Below are positions 1 to 10,955 of a stretch of DNA of 64,000 nucleotides, one piece after another; within the stretch, counting starts at the first letter, position 1, and the number at the start of each line of letters is the position of its first letter. Position numbers and translations under genes: made by a program. The notes beneath the pieces are model-generated. The model was given only the letters and a program-made list of their open reading frames with translations, made no database searches and had not been told where the DNA came from. Source of the DNA: Dendrolimus kikuchii (Eukaryota > Arthropoda > Insecta > Lepidoptera > Lasiocampidae); contig CM034395.1 of assembly GCA_019925095.2 (NCBI GenBank), forward strand, positions 1,684,001 through 1,748,000, written 5' to 3'.

Positions 1-156
1 TTTTAATAGCGCAGGACGAAAAAGTAGTCGAAACGACACTAACGGGCGTAGGGAGCGGATGCACAAAATTTAGTGCCCTTTTTTTGACCGTTTTTATGCA
101 ATTCATGCGTTATCTAGACGTTTATAATTATGATCTAAGCTCTGAATATTATAGTT
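1..156. other. Unassigned flank of the LTR element
   Basis: AT-rich DNA before the 5' LTR. I see no gene or recognised repeat here. The four bases just before the LTR (agtt) differ by one from the four just after the 3' LTR (tgtt), which could be a decayed target-site duplication. Confidence 0.5.
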
Positions 157-507
157 TGTAACACACTAAAACTGTTTCTGAACAATAGATGCCGCTGTGC
201 ATTTATTAAACGCGGTAGTCATTACATAGTTTAGTAATTAAAGAGTGGCGTGCATTTTGTTGTATAATATGCTCCTACGGCTTCCAGGTTTTGCTTCCAC
301 TGCGTGGGACGTACTTTGGGACCGTAGATAGCACTATATTAAGAGGCTAAACGCTTTCACATTGTGAGACGTCTGTGCTTCGAAAATTACTTTTTTTTTT
401 TTTGCATAGTTTAGTTGTAAACTGTTACATAATAAAGTTTAATAAACAAAGCGGTCCGTTCAAATGAATACATAAAAAACTTGGAGTTTTTTTTCCCCTA
501 TCTTATA
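157..507 (+). repeat. 5' LTR
   Basis: Begins tgtaacacactaaaactg and ends near cttata, matching 2581-2910 along its length with many small differences. The canonical TG start is kept; the CA end seen in the 3' copy reads TA here. A run of T and an ataataaag stretch in its last third could hold the polyadenylation signal of the element. Confidence 0.85.
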
Positions 508-509
508 AG

Positions 510-528
510 TGGTGCTCCAACGTGGGGC
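510..528 (+). promoter_or_regulatory. Primer-binding site, tRNA-Lys-like
   Basis: The sequence tggtgctccaacgtggggc begins two bases after the 5' LTR. It starts with TGG and resembles the site complementary to the 3' end of lysine tRNA used by several retroelements, with one substitution and one extra base. The tRNA assignment is an inference. Confidence 0.6.
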
Positions 529-662
529 CTTAAAAGGAAAATTACTTAAGCAGAATCCACTCTAGCGGAGAAACGAAGTCCCAGGTTATATATTACGCGA
601 TACGGACGAACGACAACTAGTACGAGAAGTTATTTTATCACGTTAAGAAGTTACAGACCAAA

Positions 663-2510
663 ATGAGGTGGTTTCCCGAACAGCAAACAGCGTGGCGGAA
701 GGTCCAACAGCGCCATCAAGCTGAACTTTTTACTACCTTAAGTAATAGCAAGAAGAAGACTCTAATCGATTGTACTGCTCGATTCGGGAGTAACAAAGAC
801 TCAGTGGAGCCCTTTTTAGCTGCCGTCCGACTTTTCAAGGAACATGAAAACTTGTCCGACAATGACGTCATTAAAGGACTACCGCTACTACTCTACAATG
901 ATGTGAGTGACTGGTGGACAGGAGTAAAAGACACTGTTACGACCTATTGCGAGTTTGAAGATAAACTTCGACAAAAATATGCACCCAAGCAGCCTACTTA
1001 CCTGCTATATAATGAAATATATAGTACAAAACAGAAGGCATATGAAGCTACTGAGGAGTTCATAGCTAGCAAGAGGATGCTCTTTTCTCTACTACCAGCA
1101 CCGGAACATCCAGAAGTGCAACAAATAGACATGATTTACATGTTATTGCGATGTGAACTACGAGATAAGATTCCCCGAAATATTATTACCACCTTTGACC
1201 ACCTGATTGAGTGTGCCAGAGGAGTGGAGAAAGTTCTAGAAGAGCGGATCCAAACTAAGGAAATTTCTGCTTTATCAAAACCACCGAAAAGTAAACCTGC
1301 GTATCGTAGTTTGAAGGTCAAGTGCGGATTCTGCAAGAATATGGGGCATACATCCGAGGTATGTCGAAAGAGAATCAAAGCCAAAAAATCAGCAAACTAT
1401 AATAAGCAAGCGGCTTCAAGTAATGAAAAAGTTCCAGCTGCTCCAAAGACACCCGCCCCTAAGATATCATGCTACGGCTGCGGAGCACCTGGTGTTGTCC
1501 GGACTACCTGCTCAAATTGCGCTGGGAAAACAGTAGGCAATGTGAAACACGAAAACGTTAGCTTCTGTGCAATTAACGTCAGAACATGTATTAAGTCGCG
1601 CCCCGTGCTATTTGTTGACGTTGATGGCTTCAATGGGTACGCGTATGTGGACACCGGGTCAAAAGCAAATATAGCTTCTTACACGCTGTATAAAAAATTA
1701 GTTGAAAGAAATTACACTTTTAAACCAGAGCGAGTGAATATTAGCCTTGCTGGTGGAGTCGCTAAAGTTCAAACTGTCTTAGTGGTTGAGACTCAAGTAA
1801 CGCTAAACGGACGCTCTGTACCTACCACTTTTCTTGTGCTGCCAGAATCCAAGAATGACAAAACTCTCTTGGGCATAGGGTTTTTATCAACAGCCGGAAT
1901 AATCCTTAACTTGCCTCAATTTACATGGCACTTCTATGATGAACTCACTGTTCACGAACTGTTTCCTGAAGATTTTGCGAAGTTCAAAGACAGGGCACCT
2001 CACACTGAGCTTAAAAATCCAATTAATTCTGAAAATGCGTCGAAACCAATTTCCATTACTTCTACGGAAAAACGTATTCTGGGGAAATCAATGCCTATTG
2101 AGCCGGAAGGCACAGCCCCTTATCCGAAACTCAGACGATTGGATTTAGAGAAGTCCAAACCATACACGACTTTCGAAGTCTTTTCAGATAGAATAAATTA
2201 TATGTTTAGGGATGCCCAAATGTGTATTCATCTTCAAGATGTCAATCTGTCTCCATGGACTCAACAATTATTCCCGGGTGTCTCCTCTTACGACATCGGC
2301 AAAAATCAGCTAAAGCGTCGTCTCACTTCAGCACCATGCCTTCGTCAAGCCGATGAGTCGAAGCCTTACATCATAAAGACAGATGCTAGTGGATATGCGA
2401 TAGAAGGTGTTTTGATCCAGGGAGAGGGTGGGGGAGCATCCAGTGAAGTATGCCAGCCGCCTGTTAACTCCAGCCATCGCTTGAAAAACCCATACTTCGC
2501 CGTCGAGTGA
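663..2510 (+). CDS. Gag-protease polyprotein with pol remnant
   Basis: A single open frame of 615 codons. Residues 1 to about 200 look like a retrotransposon gag capsid region (Trp-rich start, then a helix-rich LLYNDVSDWWTGV region). Two zinc knuckles follow: a standard C-X2-C-X4-H-X4-C at about residue 221 and a second cysteine cluster at about 270 that lacks the usual histidine, an arrangement reminiscent of Arc-type gag proteins. A retroviral-type aspartic protease has DTGS at residue 330 and a late LLGIGFL segment. After residue 440 there is no reverse transcriptase active site; the frame jumps to a short RNase H start (KTDASG, residue 572). A one-base shift in a G run near 2430 moves a conserved RNase H segment into another frame, so the last 30 residues are not original. 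The start was chosen as the first ATG after the primer site. The open frame across gag-protease in an old, defective copy is unusual. Confidence 0.8.
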   Translation: MRWFPEQQTAWRKVQQRHQAELFTTLSNSKKKTLIDCTARFGSNKDSVEPFLAAVRLFKEHENLSDNDVIKGLPLLLYNDVSDWWTGVKDTVTTYCEFEDKLRQKYAPKQPTYLLYNEIYSTKQKAYEATEEFIASKRMLFSLLPAPEHPEVQQIDMIYMLLRCELRDKIPRNIITTFDHLIECARGVEKVLEERIQTKEISALSKPPKSKPAYRSLKVKCGFCKNMGHTSEVCRKRIKAKKSANYNKQAASSNEKVPAAPKTPAPKISCYGCGAPGVVRTTCSNCAGKTVGNVKHENVSFCAINVRTCIKSRPVLFVDVDGFNGYAYVDTGSKANIASYTLYKKLVERNYTFKPERVNISLAGGVAKVQTVLVVETQVTLNGRSVPTTFLVLPESKNDKTLLGIGFLSTAGIILNLPQFTWHFYDELTVHELFPEDFAKFKDRAPHTELKNPINSENASKPISITSTEKRILGKSMPIEPEGTAPYPKLRRLDLEKSKPYTTFEVFSDRINYMFRDAQMCIHLQDVNLSPWTQQLFPGVSSYDIGKNQLKRRLTSAPCLRQADESKPYIIKTDASGYAIEGVLIQGEGGGASSEVCQPPVNSSHRLKNPYFAVE

Positions 2511-2570
2511 GACCAAGGAAAAATCAATAATAACCATACCAGCTTCTTCGTCAAGACGACTTTAAAACCT

Positions 2571-2580
2571 GCGGGGAGAC
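2571..2580 (+). promoter_or_regulatory. Polypurine tract
   Basis: The purine-rich gcggggagac lies directly before the 3' LTR, where plus-strand DNA synthesis of an LTR element is primed. Confidence 0.6.
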
Positions 2581-2910
2581 TGTAACACACTAAAACTGCT
2601 ACTCAACAATAGATGACATTTATTAAACGCGATAGTTTTTACACAATTTAGTAGTTAAAGAGTGCATGCATTTAATTGAAAAATATACTCCTACGACTTC
2701 CAGGTTTTGCTTCTACTGCGTGGAACACTTTGGGACCGTAGATAGCACTGTATTGAGAGGCTAAACGCTTCCACATTGTGGGACGTCTGTGCTTCGAAAG
2801 TTACTTTTTTTGTTTGGCAAAGTTTATTTGTAAACTGTTACATAAATAAAACGGTCCGTACAAGTAAAAAAATCAAAAACTTGGAGTTTACTTTCCCCGA
2901 CCTTCTTACA
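2581..2910 (+). repeat. 3' LTR
   Basis: Starts with the same tgtaacacactaaaactg as the 5' LTR and ends ttaca, giving TG...CA ends. About 20 bp shorter than the 5' copy because of small deletions, including in its T run. Confidence 0.85.
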
Positions 2911-2964
2911 TGTTTAGATAATATAGATAAATTAAGCTGTACATACTGTGTATGTACAATGAAA

Positions 2965-3125
2965 CATTGGGCCAGTGGGGTCCATCAGCAAAGAGTTTCT
3001 TCAAAGACATTTAATTTTGTAAAAAACTCTTGAACACTAACCGTAACTAGAAGACTGGCTTATATTTCGCTCAGCAAATTAGCATTTTCATACAGTGTGG
3101 CAATTAAGTTCTCCTGCGCATGCTT
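2965..3125 (+). pseudogene. P-family protein fragment (decayed)
   Basis: Translation gives a broken match to the fragment at 26585-26775: a GPxGxxSKxF start, then an AQQIS segment, then QCGN followed by a stop. Nucleotide identity over 160 bp is clear. This is one of several copies of the C-terminal end of one unrecognised repeat-encoded protein. Function unknown. Confidence 0.6.
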
Positions 3126-4328
3126 TCTGCTGGCAGTGATCCGCTAAATAATCTATAAGTTTAGATTGAATTTATTTAGGTTATGTTAATTTAATTATTT
3201 TACATAATTCTGTATAAAATCGTTATTTTATATCAAAATTAATTATTGGTACATACGTTTCAATAAAACACATCATACTGACATCAAAGCTACAATAGTA
3301 AATTTTTGCTTCTGTGTTATTTGTGTATCATTCTACTTGTAAACTGCACGACCGTTACTCCGCCATTTTACATTTCACGATTTCAAGGCAGCATTTCCTG
3401 GTTCCCCTTCTATAGATACATGACGGAGGTGACATGCGTCTACCACTATAACCACTAGGATTTAACTAATCAAAACCTGATAACCTATAACTTAAAAATT
3501 ATTCACAAATAGTCGCAACACCCAGACATAGATGTAGCGCTGTAATTTTTTCATGTGCCATTTCACACGGTGCATTACTAAGATTAATAGCACGTTACGT
3601 GAGGCATAATTTGAAGCTCGTACCCAGGGCTGGTAATGTTTCCAAAAATATTATTTAGCGAGCCATTATTATAGTATTGTTCTTAGAAGGTGTATGTATA
3701 CATACATTTTCTAGTACTTAAATTTTGCGATGGATTATTTGTAATAAATAATTAACGTAAATATCTTTGACGTGGTAGAACCGTGCTGGAATTATTATCT
3801 TGATTACAGCTGTTAGGGCTGCTTAATCGATGTGATGCCACGCACTCTCAGAATACGTTTCGTAGGTACGATGATTAGAATTCCGATGGGCCTTATCCTT
3901 CTCTTCCTATTCTATCTTCTCTATTCTCTTCTATCGCATTCCTTCAATCACATCCTAAATACTGGCAACCGGCTATATCTATAGTCAACACTAACCATTA
4001 TTTATTAGCTAGACCGTCTGCATGTTTGCTAGCTTCGCAAAAAAGCTCTTTAGCTTTTTGAGAGCAGAATTTTATTATGATTTTTATTAGGATATTCTTA
4101 TTTTTAATACTCTGTTTAACAAGTTTCTATTATGTGCCTGCTCCATCTGAAATAATGTTAGTGTTAGTGTTGTCTGTAGCCAAATACAACTTGTTTATAG
4201 CTTTGAAAATAACGCCCTTAATGATTAGCTACATTCGTGTACGTACATACATTGTAACAATTCATAACAATATCGCATAACAAATAACGCAACAAACCCA
4301 TCGCTACATTTGCGTGAAACGTTCACTG
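3126..4328. other. Unassigned AT-rich DNA
   Basis: No supported gene. A short open frame at 4077-4280 encodes a hydrophobic, low-complexity peptide and is not convincing. A pyrimidine-rich stretch at 3896-3950 (ttctctattctcttcta style) may be a repeat remnant. Confidence 0.4.
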
Positions 4329-5300
4329 ACGCTTTTTTTTTAAGGCGGGGTAAATGCATTTCGCACAATACCGGGTACTTTGCTAGGGATTAGACCATAG
4401 TCGATCATGGAGGCATTCCATTGAGGGCAATCCAAACAGTTATCGACCGGCTTGTGTGAAGACTCGAACCGATGGACAAATGCCCAGGGGCTAATACCCC
4501 ACTAAAACCACCCTCCTCCCATGTTCCCCGCGCTTATGGTAGGAAAGGCAGGAGACTTAGAACGTAGTTACGCCCACGCCGATCCTAGCGTAAAAGTGCT
4601 TGAGAATGCTCCGGGATGCAGTGAAAACTCACTTCGTCAACAGGGGTGAAGACTCCTCTGCTCCCTAGATGCAAGAGGGCCCCTGCAACGGTATTATTCA
4701 GGGAGGGAAGTCATGCGCATATCTGCGCCTCAGGGCTCCCGACTGACGTCGTTGCCCATGAGGAGGTGCATGAATACGCGCAATTCCACTTCTCTCCCTA
4801 TCTCGTTCCGCGGCTTCCTTTTGAGACATCACTGTCTCGCAGAAATTGGCCGCACCCATCCAATGATCATCGCTATGCAGCATGGCTTGCACCAGGCTGC
4901 CGAGCGAATCAATCGGACCTACTATTGTCTCGAGTTCAAACCTCTGTGGTGCCCAGGAAGCGCACTCGACTAGCGTATGAAACGCCGTGTCAAGCGCACC
5001 ACACTGGTGGCATTGGGGTGAAGGCTGACAGCCCGCAATCTGAAGGTCAGAGTCCCGAGTTTTCGCGAGAGCCATCCCAACAGCTGCGGTCGAGTCGCTT
5101 CCACCGTATCAACGCCGGCCACAGGGTTTTCCAACTCTACCTACCAAGATTATCAAAACCACGCGGAGCAGAGCTCGACGCTGGCGGTCGTCGTCGGAAG
5201 GGAGGGGTGTTTGGGGAGGAGGTTTGGGAAGAAGGGGAAGGGATTTGGAGTGGATAGGTGGGACACCACTGTCACGGAGGGAAGGGGGGAATGTCACAGG
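4329..5300 (-). mobile_element. R1-clade LINE, 3' end
   Basis: Reads right to left. The frame 5075-4698 is the C-terminal part of ORF2 of an R1-type LINE, with the zinc knuckle C-X2-C-X7-H-X4-C (CHQCGALDTAFHTLVEC) that ends R1-clade polymerases. It is followed by a GC-rich 3' UTR and a poly(A) visible as T's at 4331-4340. The same C-terminus and 3' UTR recur on the plus strand at 56745-57815. The 5' boundary near 5300 is approximate. No reverse transcriptase domain is present. Confidence 0.75.
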
Positions 5301-5980
5301 GGCGGCTCAGGACCCCTTGTACTTCACTTACGCTTACATTATCCCCGATGAAGCAGAAGCATTAAAATAGTCCACGACTACATAAACCATGTACAACGTC
5401 CAAACGGTTTAAGCGTAATTCACATATGAAGCCAAAATACGGCGAGCCCTAAATCCCTGAAAGTTACGTGTGCGTAAACCCTAACACCAACTCACAGGAT
5501 ACAATATTTTATGTTGACAGACATAACAGCGCTTATACAAGCGCTTATTCTTTGTGCCTCATATTTTATTCGCTTTATGACGGTCGTTGGCAAATTTATT
5601 CGTGCGGCTCTTTAATTCAACATCAATACAATTTATACTTTATTAATATATGCATAAGAGTGTATTTGATGTTATTGAAGTGTTGTTTTAAAGCTTGTGC
5701 TTAATGTAATAGTCGAGGATGCCGGTCGAATGTTTGTTAGTATTTTATTTCGGGGCGTTCTCCCGTCATAAAATAATGGCGTAATGCTGAGTTGTAAATC
5801 AATTTTCCTTTAGAACGACGACGTTAGTAATGACTGTCGGTAGTTTTGTATTAGTGTAATATATTTTATTGTTGTATCCCTTCTGTAGTGCTAGGATGGT
5901 TATAGCGTGGTTTAATTGAAGTGATTGTGATTCATTCTGGGATGAATTATGACTTTTAAGAATGGTTTACTATATTTTTT
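5301..5980. other. Unassigned DNA
   Basis: No supported gene. Small open frames here lack any recognisable domain. Confidence 0.4.
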
Positions 5981-6214
5981 GCCAGGTGGTACGGAATTTG
6001 CCCGACTGGATGGCTACCACCCCTGGTCTAAAGCATGTCGCCATAACAACCTTGAGGTGTGTTCCGGCATTAGTGACCAGGTTCCAGTGACCCTTAAGAG
6101 AGCAGCAGCGCATTTGTAGCATGTTTGGTATTGCAAATGTCCATAGGCGATGGTAACCGCTTTCCATTAAGTGGGCCGGCTGCCTGTCTGCTGAACTCCT
6201 GCAATAAAAAAAAA
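5981..6214 (+). mobile_element. SINE-B copy (5'-truncated)
   Basis: Starts inside the consensus at gccaggtggta and ends with ctgcaataaaaaaaa. Matches the other SINE-B copies closely over 230 bp, including the conserved 3' segment shared with the LINE at 13.6-14.1 kb. Confidence 0.75.
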
Positions 6215-6504
6215 TTGTTTATGATTTAATTGTAAAAGTATATAGTGTTACAGTTATTTAGTAGTATAGTAGTTCTTGTCATGTTTCTTTTTAAAGTTAA
6301 TAATTAATTTTGTTATGTACCCTCTTATTTCTAAACGATACAATCGGACATTTCCTTAATTGAATAACAATGTTATATTTTTATTTATGTAGTTAGTTGT
6401 CTATAATGACGTATACATTAAACGCATTGAACAAACACAAGTAAAATTTATTAAATATCTAAATTTTAGGACCAACTCCAAATTAAAAGATTTTAGCATA
6501 CCAT

Positions 6505-6727
6505 GTAAGTCGTGGAAGGCCACGACACACCTTCCATGATCAAATTGATCGTGTACTAGGAGAAGGTGATGTCAGAAGCCTTAAGAACAGACGAGCTTGC
6601 ATGACAAGAGTTATGAATGTCAAAGAGGCAAGTGAGGTGTGTAAGAATAAGCCTAAATGGCACTCTGTTGTTCGTGCCTACCCCGCAAGGGAACTGGCGT
6701 GAAGTTATGTATGTATGTATGTATGTA
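6505..6727 (+). mobile_element. RTE-A LINE, 3' fragment
   Basis: Encodes the last part of the RTE-A protein, from the RSRGRPRHTFHDQID region to the stop at ARELA, then aagt(tatg)n. Strongly 5'-truncated. No clear target-site duplication was found for this copy. Confidence 0.8.
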
Positions 6728-7221
6728 AGAATCACCATTTTCTGAATCTCGCACAGCGCCGGGAAATCGCCGATTTAACTTTCCTATTTCGTATTGTAAA
6801 CTCATAAAAATTCGATTGTTCTGAATTACTTAACAAAATAGATATCTATACGCCTCGACACTCTTTCCGTCATAGTCCCTATTTTGCTTTGAAATCGGTT
6901 TGACACGAACTATCGCCAAGATATTTTTCTGCATCGATCGTGTACTACCTATAATAAATTAATTCGCAGCTATGATTTGGATATAACGGGTACCTCAGTA
7001 TCTGGTTTTAGGAATAAACTCAATGATCTATATTTTGAATTTTGGTGTGTAATGAGCAGCTTTTCTTAGGATGTTAGACATTTTTTTTTCATGTTTAAAT
7101 TACATTTTTTTTTCCTCTTTGTTTTTAGTTCTCTGATCTCTGATTAGATATCTTAATTTATTTCTATCTGTTTTGACTTCTTAATAGCTTACTATCACTA
7201 ATGTGTTATTATTACAATGTG
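6728..7221. other. Unassigned AT-rich DNA
   Basis: No gene or recognised repeat seen. Confidence 0.4.
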
Positions 7222-7232
7222 AAAAACTGATA

Positions 7233-7340
7233 AAGAGGCAAGTGAGGTGTGTAAGAATAAGCCTAAATGGCACTCTGTTGTTCGTGCCTACCCCGCAAGG
7301 GAACTGGCGTGAAGTTATGTATGTATGTATGTATGTATGT
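7233..7340 (+). mobile_element. RTE-A LINE, very short 3' fragment
   Basis: Only the last ~28 codons plus the tail (tatg)n. Flanked by aaaaactgata at 7222-7232 and aaaagctgata at 7341-7351, an 11-bp target-site duplication with one mismatch. Confidence 0.8.
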
Positions 7341-7587
7341 AAAAGCTGATAGTCATCCAAAAATTGTAAAATTAAATAAAATAAAATAATTTACCATAAT
7401 TTTATATAAAAATATTCCTCTAATATGACGAGGTAACTGTGTAAATTATAATTCAAAATCTTTCAATTGTATATATAGACGGTATTCACTACATTTTGTT
7501 TTCATGTTGGCAGACGCGATAGATTTGTACTGTGTTAGGTTTGTTTTATTACATGTAAAACTTTAAGTATAATGTTTTATATGATAT

Positions 7588-7933
7588 GTTGGTCTGAAAG
7601 AAAGTGTCGGGGTGAAGGTAAGGAAAGGAATGCTCCGGTGGTTCGGGTATGTGGAAAGAATGCATGATGAAAGAATGACTAAACAGATATACAATGCAAA
7701 AGTGGATGGATGCAGAAGTCGTGGAAGGCCACGACACACCTTCCGTGATCAAATTGATCGTGTACTAGCAGAAGGTGATGTCAGGAGCCTTGAGAACAGA
7801 CGAGTGTGCATGACAAGAGTTATGAATGTCAAAGAAGCAAGTGAGGTGTGTAAGAATAAGCCTAAATGGCGCTCTGTTGTTCGTGCCTACCCCGCAAGGG
7901 AACTGGCGTGAAGTTATGTATGTATGTATGTAT
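7588..7933 (+). mobile_element. RTE-A LINE, 3' fragment
   Basis: Starts at the VGLKESVGVK region and runs in frame through RWFGYVERMHDERMTKQ to ARELA, then the tetranucleotide tail. The tail abuts a Helitron-like element, whose 5' end it appears to have replaced. Confidence 0.82.
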
Positions 7934-8265
7934 ATAAATAAAAGAAAGTCGTGTTAGTTACACTATTTATAACTCAAGAACGACAGTATCGATTTGGCTG
8001 AAAATTGGTGGGTACGTAGCTTAGAACTAGGAGACGGACATAGGATACTTTTTATCCCGTTGGAACTGGTAGGTGGCGCTGAGATTGGGTTCTAGAATCC
8101 TCATAATCACCTGGAGCGATTTTGGTGATTTTGTTTTTGTGTGTTTGAGTGGTTAAACCATCCCCGGATGGTTTAAATCCACAATTGGAACCAGTAGGTG
8201 GCGCTGGGATTGGGTCCTATATTTTTATTTTTTCAGAGCAGGACAACGTCTGCCGGGGCCGCTAG
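7934..8265 (+). mobile_element. Helitron-like element (family 1), 3' part
   Basis: Contains the family hallmark segments (gtaggtggcgctgagat, then gattttgtttttgtgtgttt) and ends gcaggacaacgtctgccggggccgCTAG followed by T, the canonical Helitron 3' junction. The 5' TC end is lost at the RTE-A junction. Non-coding and non-autonomous. Confidence 0.75.
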
Positions 8266-8440
8266 TTAAATACTAAAACTAAACTATAGTATGAAAAATA
8301 AACCTAAAATTAAAAACTAGAACTAAATAAAAAATTATACATAAAATATTGGTCCCAAACCACTGTCACTTACGGGGAACGTTCCCAAAAGGCTGGTGGC
8401 GTTACCACGTTGAATAGCAATACTTAGCCTTTGAGCAAAT
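8266..8440 (-). pseudogene. P-family protein C-terminus plus 3' UTR
   Basis: The reverse strand translates to TFAQRLSIAIQRGNATSLLG and then GTFPVSDSGLGPIFYV followed by a stop. Beyond the stop, 8266-8331 is nearly identical to 51139-51206, so it is probably the element's 3' UTR. The protein is not recognised. Confidence 0.65.
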
Positions 8441-8640
8441 GTATTTTGATTTTTCAGATATTTATTTTCATTTCATAGTTTACGAGTTAGAGAAGAAGAT
8501 TTTCATATAGGAATTACAAAAAAAAAACATTTCAAGCCTTTTACTTTTATGTATTAAAAAATATCGTAATGTATTAATTTGTAATTTTACTATTGAAAAA
8601 TATTTCGTAAATTAAGTTTAAAACTAGAAAAATACTATCA

Positions 8641-8855
8641 TTTTATTTTTTTATTGCAGGAGTTCAACAGACAGGCAGACGGCTCACTTGATGGAAAGCG
8701 GTTACCATCGCCTATGGACATTTGCAACACCAAAGGTGCTACAAATGCGCTGCTGCTCTCTTAAGGGAGACTGGAACCTGGTCACTAATGCCGGACCACA
8801 ACTCAATGTTGTTATGGCGACATACTTTATACCAGATGTAGTAGCCATCCAGTCG
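8641..8855 (-). mobile_element. SINE-B copy (5'-truncated)
   Basis: Poly(T) then ttattgcaggagttcaacag marks the 3' end in reverse orientation. The match stops at ccatccagtcg, about two thirds into the consensus. Confidence 0.78.
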
Positions 8856-9101
8856 TAACTTAAGATAAAAAGCTGAAATTTTTTGGTAAATTATTTCTAT
8901 TTGATAGCAAAACGGACCCCACAGCAAAGGTAAAAAAACGGGGCAAATTTCTCTTAGAAACCTTTTATCAATATTGGCCCAGTAGTTTCCGATTAAAATG
9001 CTTCATACAAAGTCAAACGGACATAACAACAGAAGTCTTCTGTTTTTGCTATAGGAGCTACAAAACCCTGAAAATACCTGAAAGATGACGAACTATACGT
9101 A

Positions 9102-9317
9102 TCTTATACTAATATATAAAGCTGAAAAGTTTGTTTGTTTGTTTAAACGCGCTAATCTCAGGAACTACTGGTCTGATTTGAAAAATTCTCTCAGTGTTGG
9201 ATAGTCCATTTATCGAGGAAGGCTATAGGTTATATATCATCACGCTAAGACCAATAGGAGCGGAGCAGCAATGAAAAATGTTTCAAAATCGGGGGGGGGC
9301 ATGAAAACAAATTCTAG
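9102..9317 (+). mobile_element. Helitron-like element (family 2, Lep1-like)
   Basis: Starts TCttatactaatatataaag and ends attCTAG, preceded by A and followed by T as expected for Helitron insertion between A and T. The body holds the family segment acgcgctaatctcaggaact. Short, non-coding. Resemblance to the lepidopteran Lep1 Helitrons is from memory. Confidence 0.78.
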
Positions 9318-9964
9318 TTAGTTACAAATAAAACCATCAATACAGTATTTCTAGCGATACTTTCAATAGATTATTTCAATCTTTATTTACTCCACACACA
9401 CTTCAAAACAATTCTATTCTCGCAATTCGTTTTTATGCTCCCCCTTGCAGCTAATACGAGTGTTTTTTATTTAGCATCCTCCGCGAAAAGTGTTCATGCA
9501 TTTTTATATCAATTTACATATACATAAGCATGGAGAATTGAATACACACGAGGCTAGGGGGAGCTTTGTCCATAAATTATGCCTTTATAGTTATTTTCCT
9601 CTATAAAATGGTGATACGAGTGCTTTTCTTTTGTAGCATTTTGTTAATGGATAATTGACATATTTGCAAAATGGCTGTTGTGTATTGAAGTGGCTAGTTT
9701 CTTCTACATTAGGAGAACGTTTTTGATTACATGAGTGTGTCGGAGATAGCGCCATACTAAGTGTAATAGTAGTTTTACCTGTGCAAAACTAGATGGCGCT
9801 GTCGCCTAATTAAACGCAATATTGTTTGCAATACATTTTATATTAACCTTTTTTGTATGTCATCGATGTTTGGATTCCAATCAAGGTTTCTCCACGTCCC
9901 CGCGAGGGACGCTAGGAGAATGCTCCCCCACAGGATAAGACTAGGCGTGTTGTTGGGAAGTTTC
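9318..9964. other. Unassigned DNA
   Basis: No gene seen. Two short GC-rich patches at 9730-9810 (agcgccatact, agatggcgctgtcgcc) look like repeat debris. Confidence 0.4.
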
Positions 9965-10321
9965 TTTCGCCGTTTCTTCTCTCCCAGCCATAACACGTTG
10001 CGAAACGGCAGTAAGATAGCGTAGGCCGCCGCGAACCACCGATCCCGGCCCGCCGGGATCCTTCCCCTCGGGCTTTATATTACCCGTCGCCCGTTCTCAA
10101 TTAGTGCTTTGTGTCGCCCTATGGTGGGCATCATTAAATTCATCCCCCTCTCATGGCAACAGTCCAGCCGAGGTAAAACTTCTTAGGGAGCTCCCTCGAG
10201 CAAGTTGCCCCCCCCGGGCTCGAGCGCCTTCGCTTCGCGAAGGCACTCGCCCCAAAAACCCCGGTAAAGTTGTAAGGTCTTCGGACCAACAACATAAAGT
10301 CAAGTCCAATAAAAAAAAAAA
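9965..10321 (+). repeat. GC-rich poly(A) repeat, unit 1
   Basis: Begins tttcgccgtttcttctctcc and ends gtcaagtccaataaaaaaaaa. Contains an inverted GC-rich segment (gccttcgcttcgcgaaggc) that could fold. The poly(A) end suggests a retroelement 3' UTR; no coding frame is convincing. Confidence 0.65.
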
Positions 10322-10328
10322 TTTTGGA

Positions 10329-10655
10329 TTTCGCCGTTTCTTCTCTCCCAGTCATAACAAGTTGCGAAACTGCAGTAAGATAGCGTAGGCCGTTTCGAAT
10401 TCGAACCGCCGATCCTGGCCCACCGGGATCCTTCCCCTCGGGCTTTATATTACCCGTCGCCCTTTGGTGGGCAAATTAGATTCATCCCCCTCTCATGGCA
10501 ATAGTCCAGCCAAGTAAATATCCCTCGAGCAAGTTGCTGAATTTGCCCCCCGGGCTTGAGCGCCTTCGCCTTGCGGAGGCGCTCGCCCCGAAAAACCCCG
10601 GTAAAGTTGTGAGGTCTTCGGACCGACAACATAAAGTCAAGTCCAATAAAAAAAA
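10329..10655 (+). repeat. GC-rich poly(A) repeat, unit 2
   Basis: Repeats unit 1 directly after a few bases and ends in the same gtcaagtccaataaaaaaaa. Diverged from unit 1 by scattered substitutions and a few indels, including in its central hairpin (gcgccttcgccttgcggag), so the duplication is not very recent. Confidence 0.65.
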
Positions 10656-10955
10656 AGATATTTAGTTCAGATCAATAAGCTAATACAAATAATTGAGTAA
10701 ATTCTTTTATATTTTATAATATTTCAAAGTCACAGAGTGCTGTTTAGGTCGTCTAGAACAGTAGGTAAACAAGGATCACAAAACAAGTATGTGAGGATCA
10801 TGTAACAAGCATTCCTTCACAGAAGTTGATTCTTATCTTATAAGCTACTCTATCTACTAATGTAATAATAGAGGTGTAGTTTGTTTTCAAAATCAGTCAG
10901 TTCGATTCCTTACTCTAGGGTATTTAATTTTTCAAAAATCTAACTGTACCACTTT

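Larger units (their letters stand above)
157..2910 (+). mobile_element. Ty3/gypsy-type LTR retrotransposon, internally deleted
   Basis: Two direct repeats of about 351 and 330 bp flank a primer-binding site, a gag-protease reading frame, a remnant of pol and a purine tract. The order LTR, PBS, gag, protease, RNase H remnant, PPT, LTR fits Ty3/gypsy. The reverse transcriptase catalytic core, most of RNase H and the whole integrase are missing, so the copy cannot move by itself. The LTRs differ by many substitutions and small indels, so the insertion is not recent. Class is inferred from domain order and motif style. Confidence 0.88.

Noticed and set aside
3896..3960. Pyrimidine-rich stretch as a promoter or splice region
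   Set aside because: No adjacent coding exon on either strand; may be repeat debris.
4646..5257. 203-codon plus-strand frame
   Set aside because: Antisense of the R1-clade LINE C-terminus; GC-rich codon shadow with no domain of its own.
6700..6727. Short (TATG)n runs as independent microsatellites
   Set aside because: Almost all sit directly after an RTE-A stop codon and are the LINE tails.
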